DNA of 64,000 nt from Exilibacterium sp. (GTDB taxonomy: Bacteria > Pseudomonadota > Gammaproteobacteria > Pseudomonadales > Cellvibrionaceae), in contig JANQMH010000033.1 in NCBI GenBank assembly GCA_028280195.1, positions 1 to 64,000 on the forward strand. Direction: 5' to 3'. This document shows positions 18,311-26,995 of this stretch, one piece after another. Each line of letters begins with the position of its first letter. Position 1 is the stretch's first letter. Position numbers and translations under genes: made by a program. The notes beneath the pieces were generated by a model that was not told the DNA's origin, ran no database searches, and saw nothing but the letters and a program-made list of their open reading frames with translations.

Positions 18311-21300
18311 TCACGTGATGAGATTGTTATTATTGACCATATCCTGGATGTTCAGCCCGCTGATATTATCCAGGATCACAACATCATAGGCGCTCGCCGC
18401 TGTGCTTGTACCGTCAGTATCGACTGAAACGATCGTGTCGCCGTTTTCCTCCCGCGTCGATACAAAATCCGTGATTGCATCGGCCAGAGGGTCATAGCCG
18501 TCCAGCAGATCAGAAAAGTCTAACGCATCGCCGTCTTGCATGCGGAAGGACTGGATAGTGTCGGTTCCGGTCTCTCCATCCTTAAAGACGAAGGTATCAG
18601 CCCCCCAACCGCCATACATCCGGTCATCGCCATCCCCGCCATGAAACACATCATCCCCGGTTGAGAAATCATGCAGGAAATCGTTTCCACTGCCGCCGTA
18701 AAGGTGCGTATCTCCGGTGCCGCCATAGAGCACATCATTGCCGCTCCGGCCAAACAGGGCCGCATTCTCAGGAGTGGATGGGGTGTGGTTGTAGATAAAA
18801 TCCTGACCATCCGCGCCGATCAGCAAGCCTTCCTGCTTCAGGGCATCGATATCAATACCCTGAAGCTGTGGATCGGTGGTGAGATCGAGGATGGCGGCTA
18901 TGCCATCAGGATTATCAGCTGTTTTGCCTGAGTTCAGAGCATGCTCAATGGTGGAGGGGAGCATGTATCCTGCAAACGCCTTCATAAACGCCTCCAGAGC
19001 GCTGTTCGCGGCCTCAATATCCTGAGCCTGATGTTCCAGGAGATTGCGCATGCTTTGATCAAGCATCAGTGGGTCGATCACAGCAGCGATATCCGGGTTG
19101 TAAACCGATAGGCTCGCTAAATCCATGACCGGATAGCCATCAAAGGCAAATTCCTCGATTTTACCAATATCGGTAAAAATAATCGTATCGCCGGAATTGA
19201 TGAAATGCAGGACATTGCCCGAGACCACGACATCTTGCGGGGTTAGTCCGGCGGCGAACACAATCCGGTCTGTCCCGCTTGTATCCTCGATCAGATCAAC
19301 ACCGGATGAGAAATGAAACACATCGTTCCCGCCGCCGCCATCAAGCCTGTCATTCCCAAGGCCGCCAAATACAATATCATCCCCGTCATCGCCAAACAGG
19401 ATGTCGTTTCCGGCGTCACCACGCAGGGTGTCATTGCCCTCAAGACCGCGAAGCTCATTATCTTCATTGTTACCTGTTATGACATCATCAAACCCCGAGC
19501 CGGTGATGTTTTCAATGTCAAAGAGTGTGTCTGTGCCTTCCCCGGTGGCTGTGCCAGCAAGCAGGCTGGCGGTGATCGCTCCGACGGCATTCACATAGGA
19601 CGCAGTGTCCTTACCGCTTCCACCTCTTAGGTCGTCATCTCCTGCGCCACCATGTAGGATGTCATCACCGGATTGTCCGTAAAGCGAGTCATCCCCACCG
19701 CCGCCTATAAGAACATCATTGGCATTCGATAAGCCATAAACACTGTCATCTAGCGCCGTGCCTGTGAAAGTTAGATTGTTGACCAAGTCGAGCGTTGTCC
19801 CATCGGCAAAGGTCGCGGTTTCGATCTCGTAGCCATAGGACGGATGGAACTGGTAATCGAGTTTGATGAACTCATTCCCAATGTGGATTTCCAGATGATT
19901 GCCGCTTTTCCAGAAGCGCACATCATCGACTGTAATGCCTGCACCAAAAGCGAGAGAATCTATTCCACCATAATCTGTGATCACATCGCTGCCATCACCG
20001 AGGTTGTAAACGTAAGTATCATCGCCGGTATATCCATAGAGATTATCGTCTCCGCCGCCGCCTATAATCACATCATTGGCATTTGATAGGCCATAAATAG
20101 TGTCATTAAAACCTGTCCCTGTGAAAGTCAGGTTGTTGAGCAAATCCAGTGTTGTGCCGTCGGCAAAAGTCGCAGTTTCAATATCATAGCCATAGGAACT
20201 ATGAAGCTGATTATCCAGCTTGATAACCTCATTACCGATATGAATTTCCAGATGATTACCGTTCTTCCAAAGACGAACATCATCGACTGTAATCCCTTCA
20301 CCAAATTGCAGCACATCAACCCCGCCGTCATCTGTGATAGAATCACTGCCATCACCAAGAGCATAGCGGATAGTATCATCGCCCTTACCGGCTCTCAGGT
20401 CGTCATCACCAGCTCCGCCGTCGAGAATATCATCGCCATCGCCGCCATTCAGTGAATCATTCCCCGCACCCCCGTCAAGAACGTCATCACCATCATACGC
20501 GGTTATATTGTCGTTTCCATCAAGGCCGATAAGAACATTGTCATCGTCCAAGCCGCGTACAGTATCGTCCCCTAATGTTCCTTCGAATGTGAGGTTGTTG
20601 AGCAAATCCAGTGTTGAGCCATCGGCAAAGCGCGCCGTTTCTATCGCAGAGCCGCTTGCCTGTCCGGAGTTTATGTCAGAAAGGTGATGTCGCAGTAACA
20701 ACTCCTCTCCATTGACATGAATTTTGAGGTGGTCCTTCTCCCACCGGCCTGTTGCGCGTTCGAAGCGCAGGTCTTGCGCTGTAATCCCTTCACCAAATTG
20801 CAGCACATCAACCCCACCGTCATCTGTGATAGAATCACTGCCATCACCAAGAGCATAGCGGATAGTATCATCGCCCTTACCGGCTCTCAGGTCGTCATCA
20901 CCAGCTCCGCCGTCAAGAATATCATCGCCATCGCCGCCATTGAGTGAATCATTCCCCGCACCCCCGTCAAGAATGTCATCACCATCATACGCGGTTATAT
21001 TATCGTTTCCGGCATAGCCCAATATTCTGTCAGCACGATCAAGTCCATATAAAGAATCGCCTGTTTGTGTCCCCTCAAATGTTAGTGAGCCGCGAAGGTT
21101 AATTTCATCTCCGTTGTGGAAGCTAATAGTCTCAAAGAAGGAGGTGCGCGTAGTAGGTTGAGATTCAAACTCCAAAGGTTCATTTGATGTAATTGTAAAT
21201 GAGCCATTTGATCCACTGACCGAAGAACCGGAAAGTCCGCTTGAATTTGTACTTAATCTGTACCCCGTGAGGGTTAAACCATTCTCAAAATGAGAGTAGT

Positions 21301-23764
21301 TATAAGAAATTCCTAAACTATCAATGTGAACCGTCAGTCTTGCATTATCCGTATTGTCAACAGTTAGCCTTACATCGTCAATTGAAATTCCGGGCTTAAA
21401 CTGTAGCTCCTTAATATAACCTACGACCGGATATCGTGTTGTATGAGTGCTAGGTTCTGAAGAGCCTATAAAAGATAAGGAATGATAAAACTCATCTGCA
21501 TGGATTAATTTTGTTATGCTCGAACTGCTGCCACCCCAACTTGAATATACACTAACTCCGTTTCCTCTACTGCCGCCGCCAAAGCCAATAGGGCTTGCTT
21601 CACCGCCGCCGTTTATTGTTTCTGGTAGCAACGCGGGATAGCTTTCTGTCTCGTAAGTAGCAATATCAAATACGAAAATATTGTCAGGTGCGTCTTTCGC
21701 AGCATTAATAATGTTTTTTGCACTGTAAGCCTTATTTTCATCGATGACGACAGTTTCTAAACCTTTTCCAGATAAAGAGTTTGATGCATTAAAGGAAAAA
21801 GCAAAATCATACCCGCCAGTCGGTGCATCATAGTAAAGAACATTGAGCTGATCACTTGCACTATCATAATGAAAATGAATGCGGTCACCGCCGGAAACAT
21901 TGTTCAGATAAACAATATCCAAGCCTTTAGAATGCGTTTCGTTAATGCCAACCCAGCCGTTGTCAACAGCCATATCAAAATAGTATTTATCCGAACCCGA
22001 TCCGCCAAAATACTGATTTGTACCAGCGCTGCCGAAAAACCGATCATTTCCCGCGCCACCATAAAGTTTATCATTGCCAACGCCGCCGGTGAGATGGTCA
22101 TTACCAGCTTCGCCATACAGAATATCGTTCCCCTGGCCCCCGCCGATTACATCATTACCGTCGCCTGCGCTGATGATATCATCCCCTGCCAAACCCTCTA
22201 TGTCATCATCACCATCAAGCCCTAAAATGACATTATCGTTGCTGTCTCCAATGAGAGTTTCACTGCTTGAATTCCCGGCAATGACATTTGACCCTACATA
22301 GATTTCAACACTCGCTGTGGAGGTTTGACCTGACGCATCGGTGATCGTATAGGTAAAGCTATCTGTTCCCACATAACCGGTATTCGGCGTATAGGTTACG
22401 TTTCCGCTTGAAAATGCGCTGATAGTTCCATGAGTGGGGCTGGAAACATTGGTTACAGAAAAGGATTCGTTATCCGGATCATAATCATTATTCAAAACAG
22501 TAAAAGTGACCGACCCATCAACATCAACAACAATAACATCATCATTGGCAACAGGGGGTGCTGAAGCGGTTTTTATAAATTCGCCATTCTTATAAACCCC
22601 ATCGGCAAATTCCAGGACTTCGATACTAACAAGGGTATCCGTACCTTCATTGCCAACTGTATCGGTTACAATTGAGTTTGTCGCTCCTGCAATAATCGAA
22701 TAATTCTTAAAGTTCCCTGTGTAAACGGCGGCATCTTCACCTTTTCCGCCATGAAGATAATCGTTACCTGCATACCCAGTTAGTTTGTCGTGAGCATTAC
22801 CACCACGCATAGAATCATTATAAGAGCCTCCATATAACCGGTCTTCTCCATTTCCACCAATTAGGGCTACGCCATTTTGCTCAAACTCCATAAGATCATC
22901 GACAAAAAAGGTCCCTAACCCAGATAGGAAATCTCCTGAATAGATGGACGTTATATCGGCTGCGGATAATGTATCACTACCATTCGTGCCATATAGAATT
23001 GGGCGGTTTTGATCATCCAGGAACTTTGTAATACCTTCGGCCCACAGATCGTTTAACGCCAAAGCCATCGCAGGTCCCAACGATAGGGCTTGCGTATTCG
23101 AACCTTGCTGATTGGAATTGTAGATAATATCATTGACAAGATCATTGTGCGTGTAATTGTTTATCACCGGGGCAGTATCATTGAATTGCATAATGACTTC
23201 CCGGCCAAGACCTAAAGATGGGTCATTGTTTATTGCAGATGGATCAATAAAAGGTTCTATAGAATTATTAAAGTCTTTTGTTAATTGCTGATTACTCTCA
23301 AAATCAAAATTATCCGTTTGCGGTATGATTTTTAGATTTTCGATATGGCGTGTGCCGTCATTTTCTACCACAAACCTAAGATTGTCGCTATCCTCAATCT
23401 CAAAACCGGAATTGTTAAAGAGCAACACTCGCTCCAGGTAATCAAACCCATTTGCATATTCCTTCTGATCTATTGCCGCTTTTGCATCAGTGGTGTCTAG
23501 GTTAAGTTCTGCCAGTATTTCAGAGAGTGTATAGCTACGTGCATCTAGACTATTCGAAGTATTGAAAAACTTTGTCACGACTTCAAATTGATTCGGCTTG
23601 GCAAAACGACCTCCACCGGAGGTCATATAAGCTGAGGCATCCACCGTGACTATCGTGGTTGCTCCATCATCTCGGATCAGATTGTCGCTGAAAAGATTGG
23701 ATGGTCTTGTCGTTGACCCATACAGAAAAACAGAGATTATATCTTTAATGAGTTCCGTCGTCAT
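18311..23764 (-). CDS. Very large secreted RTX/haemolysin-type calcium-binding protein
   Basis: 1817 residues, no classical signal peptide, acidic and Gly/Asp-rich. Residues ~260-350 hold the first RTX block; ~405-490 a cadherin-like/Ig domain (ANDDVIVVDVDGSVTF, VTYTPNTGYVGTDSFTYTI); then many GGxGxDxLxGG blocks alternate with modules like DDVRLWKNGNHLEIHIG, typical of HCBP-related repeats between RTX blocks. The last ~120 residues (TGTDTIQSFRMQDGDALDF... ending NNNLIT) fit a type I secretion target domain. No ABC/HlyD secretion genes are nearby, so it would rely on a host system. No enzymatic domain was recognised in the first 250 residues. It is the largest cargo gene of element A. Confidence 0.88.
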   Translation of the reverse strand: MTTELIKDIISVFLYGSTTRPSNLFSDNLIRDDGATTIVTVDASAYMTSGGGRFAKPNQFEVVTKFFNTSNSLDARSYTLSEILAELNLDTTDAKAAIDQKEYANGFDYLERVLLFNNSGFEIEDSDNLRFVVENDGTRHIENLKIIPQTDNFDFESNQQLTKDFNNSIEPFIDPSAINNDPSLGLGREVIMQFNDTAPVINNYTHNDLVNDIIYNSNQQGSNTQALSLGPAMALALNDLWAEGITKFLDDQNRPILYGTNGSDTLSAADITSIYSGDFLSGLGTFFVDDLMEFEQNGVALIGGNGEDRLYGGSYNDSMRGGNAHDKLTGYAGNDYLHGGKGEDAAVYTGNFKNYSIIAGATNSIVTDTVGNEGTDTLVSIEVLEFADGVYKNGEFIKTASAPPVANDDVIVVDVDGSVTFTVLNNDYDPDNESFSVTNVSSPTHGTISAFSSGNVTYTPNTGYVGTDSFTYTITDASGQTSTASVEIYVGSNVIAGNSSSETLIGDSNDNVILGLDGDDDIEGLAGDDIISAGDGNDVIGGGQGNDILYGEAGNDHLTGGVGNDKLYGGAGNDRFFGSAGTNQYFGGSGSDKYYFDMAVDNGWVGINETHSKGLDIVYLNNVSGGDRIHFHYDSASDQLNVLYYDAPTGGYDFAFSFNASNSLSGKGLETVVIDENKAYSAKNIINAAKDAPDNIFVFDIATYETESYPALLPETINGGGEASPIGFGGGSRGNGVSVYSSWGGSSSSITKLIHADEFYHSLSFIGSSEPSTHTTRYPVVGYIKELQFKPGISIDDVRLTVDNTDNARLTVHIDSLGISYNYSHFENGLTLTGYRLSTNSSGLSGSSVSGSNGSFTITSNEPLEFESQPTTRTSFFETISFHNGDEINLRGSLTFEGTQTGDSLYGLDRADRILGYAGNDNITAYDGDDILDGGAGNDSLNGGDGDDILDGGAGDDDLRAGKGDDTIRYALGDGSDSITDDGGVDVLQFGEGITAQDLRFERATGRWEKDHLKIHVNGEELLLRHHLSDINSGQASGSAIETARFADGSTLDLLNNLTFEGTLGDDTVRGLDDDNVLIGLDGNDNITAYDGDDVLDGGAGNDSLNGGDGDDILDGGAGDDDLRAGKGDDTIRYALGDGSDSITDDGGVDVLQFGEGITVDDVRLWKNGNHLEIHIGNEVIKLDNQLHSSYGYDIETATFADGTTLDLLNNLTFTGTGFNDTIYGLSNANDVIIGGGGDDNLYGYTGDDTYVYNLGDGSDVITDYGGIDSLAFGAGITVDDVRFWKSGNHLEIHIGNEFIKLDYQFHPSYGYEIETATFADGTTLDLVNNLTFTGTALDDSVYGLSNANDVLIGGGGDDSLYGQSGDDILHGGAGDDDLRGGSGKDTASYVNAVGAITASLLAGTATGEGTDTLFDIENITGSGFDDVITGNNEDNELRGLEGNDTLRGDAGNDILFGDDGDDIVFGGLGNDRLDGGGGNDVFHFSSGVDLIEDTSGTDRIVFAAGLTPQDVVVSGNVLHFINSGDTIIFTDIGKIEEFAFDGYPVMDLASLSVYNPDIAAVIDPLMLDQSMRNLLEHQAQDIEAANSALEAFMKAFAGYMLPSTIEHALNSGKTADNPDGIAAILDLTTDPQLQGIDIDALKQEGLLIGADGQDFIYNHTPSTPENAALFGRSGNDVLYGGTGDTHLYGGSGNDFLHDFSTGDDVFHGGDGDDRMYGGWGADTFVFKDGETGTDTIQSFRMQDGDALDFSDLLDGYDPLADAITDFVSTREENGDTIVSVDTDGTSTAASAYDVVILDNISGLNIQDMVNNNNLIT
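20285..21010 (-). repeat. Duplicated ~230-bp RTX module
   Basis: Bases ~20285-20520 and ~20778-21010 are almost identical, about 494 bp apart, and encode the same RTX block (DDILDGGAGDDDLRAGKGDD and flanks). Recent internal duplication inside the gene is the likely cause. Confidence 0.8.
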
Positions 23765-23779
23765 GGCCTAGTCCTTCTT

Positions 23780-24292
23780 CTATTTACAGTGATTAAGATT
23801 CAAGGAGGTACGCGTTAAACCCGCTTTAACTTGATACGGACCTTTCTTATCTTTGTAACGCCCCATATATTCTATAACAATAGTTCCTTCGTCTTTGGTA
23901 TTGGTAACTCTCTGCTTCATATGCTCCCAGTGTTCCGGATGCTCTGTCATTGCTGTAGATGTGCTATAGAGATGGCAGCAATCCGTATTTGTCAGTAAGA
24001 TTGACTCTACGTTGTCATAGGGAATATTAATCTTTTCGTACCATTCTCTCTCGTGGCCGGGGTTTGTCTTAAATGGTGCGCGATCCCGATTATTTGCAAG
24101 TGTTAAGACCATAAAAATCTTTTCGTCTATTGTCATATTTGGACGCCAATCGCTGCATGGATAAGGCCCCAAAAGCATGTATCCAACCCAATACAAAAAC
24201 CCCAAGCATCCAATGATAATAAAACCCAGAACCAGACCAACGGTTTTAAATGGATGTCGAACGATCCATAATTTCTTTCGTGTGTTGATCAT
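23780..24292 (-). CDS. Single-pass membrane protein upstream of the RTX gene
   Basis: 170 residues with a transmembrane helix at about residues 17-42 (TVGLVLGFIIIGCLGFLYWV) and a periplasmic domain rich in aromatic residues, with paired cysteines (LLTNTDCCHLYST). It ends 15 bp before the RTX start on the same strand and may be co-transcribed, so it could be an immunity, anchoring or accessory protein for the RTX product. That link is inference; no family recognised. Confidence 0.6.
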   Translation of the reverse strand: MINTRKKLWIVRHPFKTVGLVLGFIIIGCLGFLYWVGYMLLGPYPCSDWRPNMTIDEKIFMVLTLANNRDRAPFKTNPGHEREWYEKINIPYDNVESILLTNTDCCHLYSTSTAMTEHPEHWEHMKQRVTNTKDEGTIVIEYMGRYKDKKGPYQVKAGLTRTSLNLNHCK

Positions 24293-24337
24293 CCAAATAA
24301 CCCGGAAATAATATTTTTGATAAATCTAGGTGTCATC

Positions 24338-24529
24338 TCACTCTCCATGTTTATGAATCCTATCGCTCAATTCATAATGCGTTTTACATGCGATTGCAAT
24401 TAAAAAGGCAGTAAGGAATTCACTTTCAACCCACGGTTTACTAGGGATTGAGCGATATTGTTGGATGTTGCATTGTGTGCCATTTTTCCTGTCAACTGGT
24501 GCGTGTTTTTTGTCCATATCTATAGGCAC
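24338..24529 (-). CDS. Doubtful 63-residue ORF
   Basis: MPIDMDKKHAPVDRKNG start, with a mildly hydrophobic middle (FLTAFLIAIACKTH). No clear ribosome site and no recognisable family. Listed because it is the only minus-strand frame in this gap in line with the operon direction. Confidence 0.25.
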   Translation of the reverse strand: MPIDMDKKHAPVDRKNGTQCNIQQYRSIPSKPWVESEFLTAFLIAIACKTHYELSDRIHKHGE

Positions 24530-24624
24530 GCAAAGCGAGTTATTTCCCTCATAGAATGAAGAAAATATGATTATAGGCAGGGTCAGGGTTATGCGCTGTT
24601 AAAGAGTGGAAGATTAGGTTGGCA

Positions 24625-24798
24625 ATGAATAAGGCGACAGCTTTATTGATCTCACTTAAAGTCAGTGAGAAATGGTTGCTTTCTTTGTATCAAAGCACCA
24701 TGCCCCGGCTTATTTGTGGAGCCGGGGCTGTGGGCTTTAATGTCTTAGTTAACACCTCTAAGGCAATGTTATTTACTGCACATTATCCTTTGCCCTGA
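24625..24798 (+). CDS. Possible 57-residue ORF
   Basis: ATG at 24625 follows TTAGG; the product begins MNKATALLISLKVSEKW and is weakly hydrophobic. It overlaps the 3' end of the opposite-strand gene at 24773. A stem CCCCGGCT/AGCCGGGG at 24703-24727 lies inside it, so the region may instead be a terminator. Low confidence. Confidence 0.2.
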   Translation: MNKATALLISLKVSEKWLLSLYQSTMPRLICGAGAVGFNVLVNTSKAMLFTAHYPLP

Positions 24799-25069
24799 TC
24801 TCTTCGCGGATAGCGCCGAGCGTTTCCGAAAGTGCTTGCGCCGCCTCGCTGATCCTGCGCCCGGTCAGGGCTAGGCCGTGGCGCTGACTTCTGGTGTCGA
24901 GTACCTGACAGTCAGCATTTTCAACAAAGGCTGTGATAGCCTCATGGTAAAATTCTATTTCTGCGCGCAGATCGTAAAGGCGGTCCTGCACGCCTAAAAG
25001 TTTTTCGGCTAAACCCGTTGCGCTTTCATTGCTTGTCGGATCATTCGCCGCTTCGTTGGCTGTAGGCAT
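24773..25069 (-). CDS. Hypothetical helical protein
   Basis: 98 residues, largely alpha-helical with heptad-like leucines (LAEKLLGVQDRLYDLRAEIEF). The start overlaps the end of the 25041 gene by 29 bp, suggesting coupled translation. Together they sit left of the resolvase site. No family recognised; could be a small regulator or plasmid-maintenance protein. Confidence 0.5.
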   Translation of the reverse strand: MPTANEAANDPTSNESATGLAEKLLGVQDRLYDLRAEIEFYHEAITAFVENADCQVLDTRSQRHGLALTGRRISEAAQALSETLGAIREEIRAKDNVQ

Positions 25070-25226
25070 CGCTTAAACCCTCTGTGATGGTGTGGGGAGA
25101 ATTCTGTTGTTTAGGAAAATCCGGGCATTCGGCAGAGCTTCGCGGCGGCTCAAGGTTGGATAGAAAATATAGAAACCCCAAGCAAAAAGTGATCAAAATC
25201 AATCGCTTCACGTTAGTTCCCACCAA
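25041..25226 (-). CDS. Small membrane or secreted protein
   Basis: 61 residues: basic start then a hydrophobic run (LILITFCLGFLYFLSNL) resembling a signal anchor, then a short Cys/Pro-containing tail. Its start codon abuts the inverted repeat at 25227. The overlap with the 24773 gene supports an operon. Function unknown. Confidence 0.4.
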   Translation of the reverse strand: MVGTNVKRLILITFCLGFLYFLSNLEPPRSSAECPDFPKQQNSPHTITEGLSDAYSQRSGE

Positions 25227-25372
25227 CCAAAAAGGATCGTTTTTGGTAGATTTTCATAAGATCATTTTTTCCTGAAAATTCGTGGTATCTATGCCTATTT
25301 TTATATCGAAATGCAGCAGTTTGGACTTGACGGAGCGGCGCGATGGCTATAAGTCAAAAACGATCCTTTTTG
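25227..25372. promoter_or_regulatory. Inverted-repeat site, probable resolvase target
   Basis: CCAAAAAGGATCGTTTTTGG (25227-25246) and its inverted partner CAAAAACGATCCTTTTTG (25355-25372) lie ~109 bp apart between a minus-strand gene and the serine resolvase. Each copy is itself nearly palindromic, as expected for a recombinase dimer site. The spacing and position just before the resolvase gene resemble a two-subsite res region. Confidence 0.55.
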
Positions 25373-25421
25373 TCTAGCCTTGGGGGTAGAGAATTATGTG
25401 AATTTTTGAAGTGGAAGAACT

Positions 25422-25982
25422 ATGGCCGTTATCGGATATGCGCGGGTCAGCACACAAGAACAAAATCTGGATTTACAGCTTAATGCGCTGAATGAGGCAG
25501 GCTGCGATCAGGTGTTTGAAGATTTAGGACTATCCGCAACCACGTATCGCCGCCCCGGTTTTGAACAGGCGCTGGCGGCTTTGGAGGCTGGGGATATTCT
25601 GGTGATCTGGAAGATGGACCGGGCTTTCAGGTCGGTTCGGGATGCAGCCCGGTTTTTAGATGAGTTCGAGGCAAGAGATATCCGGTTTAAATGCCTGACC
25701 GAGCCGATTGATACCACTACCTCAGCGGGACGCTGTATGTATCACGTTCGCAATGCCTTTAGCGAAATGGAAAGCAGCTTTATCCGCGAACGCACAGTGG
25801 CCGGGTTGGATGCCGCCCGCAAGCGCGGGGTGAAGCTCGGCAGGCCTCGAAAACTTTCACAGCGCCAGGTTGAAGCCATTCGCCGCCGTTTATTACGCGA
25901 GCCGAAGGTTTCAAGGGCGCAGATAGCGGCAAAACTTGGCATCTCGCCCCAAACCCTTAGCCGTGCTTTGAACGATTGTTAA
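25422..25982 (+). CDS. Small serine resolvase/invertase
   Basis: 186 residues, the normal length of Tn3-type resolvases and DNA invertases. The N-terminal catalytic domain has the nucleophile Ser in YARVSTQEQNLDLQ (about residue 10) and the arginine-rich active site with DRAFRS; the long E helix follows at about residues 100-130. The C-terminal helix-turn-helix is AQIAAKLGISPQTLSRAL. It probably resolves element multimers or inverts a local segment using the repeats at 25227-25372. Confidence 0.92.
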   Translation: MAVIGYARVSTQEQNLDLQLNALNEAGCDQVFEDLGLSATTYRRPGFEQALAALEAGDILVIWKMDRAFRSVRDAARFLDEFEARDIRFKCLTEPIDTTTSAGRCMYHVRNAFSEMESSFIRERTVAGLDAARKRGVKLGRPRKLSQRQVEAIRRRLLREPKVSRAQIAAKLGISPQTLSRALNDC

Positions 25983-26009
25983 TGCAACGAAAAAAAAGGA
26001 TTTTAAGCC

Positions 26010-26183
26010 ATGAACACATCGCAACCAGTTCACCGATATTACAAGGAACAGCTAGAACGGCTAGGACATCAAATCACTGATCTTTCCAGAAACGATCAGT
26101 ATATAGAGCGCCTGATTGACGGTGATGATTTATTGCCCTTTGATGAAGCCCTGCGCGTTTTTATTGAACAGTTTCGCCAGTAG
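26010..26183 (+). CDS. 57-residue protein downstream of resolvase
   Basis: ATG at 26010, 27 bp after the resolvase stop, with AAAAGGA about 10 bases upstream. The product starts MNTSQPVHRYYKEQLERLG and is helical and acidic (ERLIDGDDLLPFDEALRVF). Same direction as the resolvase, so likely co-transcribed. No family recognised. Confidence 0.55.
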   Translation: MNTSQPVHRYYKEQLERLGHQITDLSRNDQYIERLIDGDDLLPFDEALRVFIEQFRQ

Positions 26184-26197
26184 AGTATTGAAAAAGC

Positions 26198-26518
26198 CTA
26201 ACAGTCCCGCTCTTTGTCTTTATGATCGAAGTGTAAAACCGGGTCCATAGTTTCGTGCAATACACGAGCGATGATAATGCTGTTTGGTTCCACTTCTATA
26301 AAGTACAGGACGTGGCTTTCATAAGGGAAACTTTTTAGCCCTTGAGCAAGGCTGTCACGATTTTTCCCAATCGTCGGTGTTTCTGCTAAAAACTGCGCTT
26401 GTTTTTCAAGGCCATCAAGATATTTTAGGGCTTGATTGGCTCCCCATTTTTCAACAGTGTAATCAATGATACCGTCTATATCGTCTTCGGCGGAAAGTGA
26501 AAATTTATAGGTCGGCAT
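26198..26518 (-). CDS. ParE/RelE-superfamily toxin
   Basis: 106 residues. MPTYKFSLSAEDDIDGIIDYT and WGANQALKYLDGL give the two N-terminal helices of ParE-like toxins; LKSFPYESHVLYFIEVE and IIIARVLHETMDP are the C-terminal strands with the conserved arginine. The start overlaps the antitoxin stop by 14 bp, the usual antitoxin-first order. ParE toxins poison gyrase; RelE relatives cut mRNA, and length and the ARVLHE motif favour ParE. It should stabilise element A. Confidence 0.88.
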   Translation of the reverse strand: MPTYKFSLSAEDDIDGIIDYTVEKWGANQALKYLDGLEKQAQFLAETPTIGKNRDSLAQGLKSFPYESHVLYFIEVEPNSIIIARVLHETMDPVLHFDHKDKERDC

Positions 26519-26774
26519 CGAGCACTTTCTGCCTCATTTTTTGTATAACGCCCGGCCCGTCGACAACCCGGCCAGCTTGTATATCTGCGATACCTTTATC
26601 GATTTCTTGCTGTAAAAACCTTGCCCGGAAACTTTCAAGTTCGGCATATTGAGAAGCCGATACCATGACGGCAACAGGTTTACCGTTTTTATTAATGCCT
26701 ATCGGGCCTTGCTGTGCTTTTAAAAGCACTTCGCCAAACTCCCGTTTGGCATCACTGGCGGTTAAAGTATCCAT
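26505..26774 (-). CDS. Phd/YefM-family antitoxin
   Basis: 89 residues. The N-terminal DNA-binding fold (LTASDAKREFGEVLLKAQQGPI, NGKPVAVMVSASQYAEL) is typical Phd/YefM. The acidic, flexible C-terminus would wrap the toxin. It precedes and overlaps the ParE gene and probably represses the shared promoter upstream of 26774. Confidence 0.88.
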   Translation of the reverse strand: MDTLTASDAKREFGEVLLKAQQGPIGINKNGKPVAVMVSASQYAELESFRARFLQQEIDKGIADIQAGRVVDGPGVIQKMRQKVLDADL

Positions 26775-26995
26775 GTTTGTACCCTTGGCTAAAAACTGAT
26801 CACTTTAATCAAAATAATCAATTTAGGCGTTTTTGTCAAGGGAAATCTGGTCCCTCCAGCTTACCTTGGATTATCGGAGACACTCAGCAGACCTGGCATA
26901 ATACAGCCTTATTGGTCAAGTTCCGGTGTTTCTTCACGCTGACAGCCTTTTTCAAGTTCGGCTTTTAGGTCATTGCTCAGGCCATGAGGGGACAC

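Noticed and set aside
18311..23764. Regular repeats as a possible CRISPR array
   Set aside because: Repeats are degenerate, in frame and encode RTX nonapeptides; no uniform spacers, no cas genes.
26714..26968. 84-residue plus-strand ORF beside the antitoxin
   Set aside because: Overlaps the antitoxin start and promoter region in antisense; no coding features.
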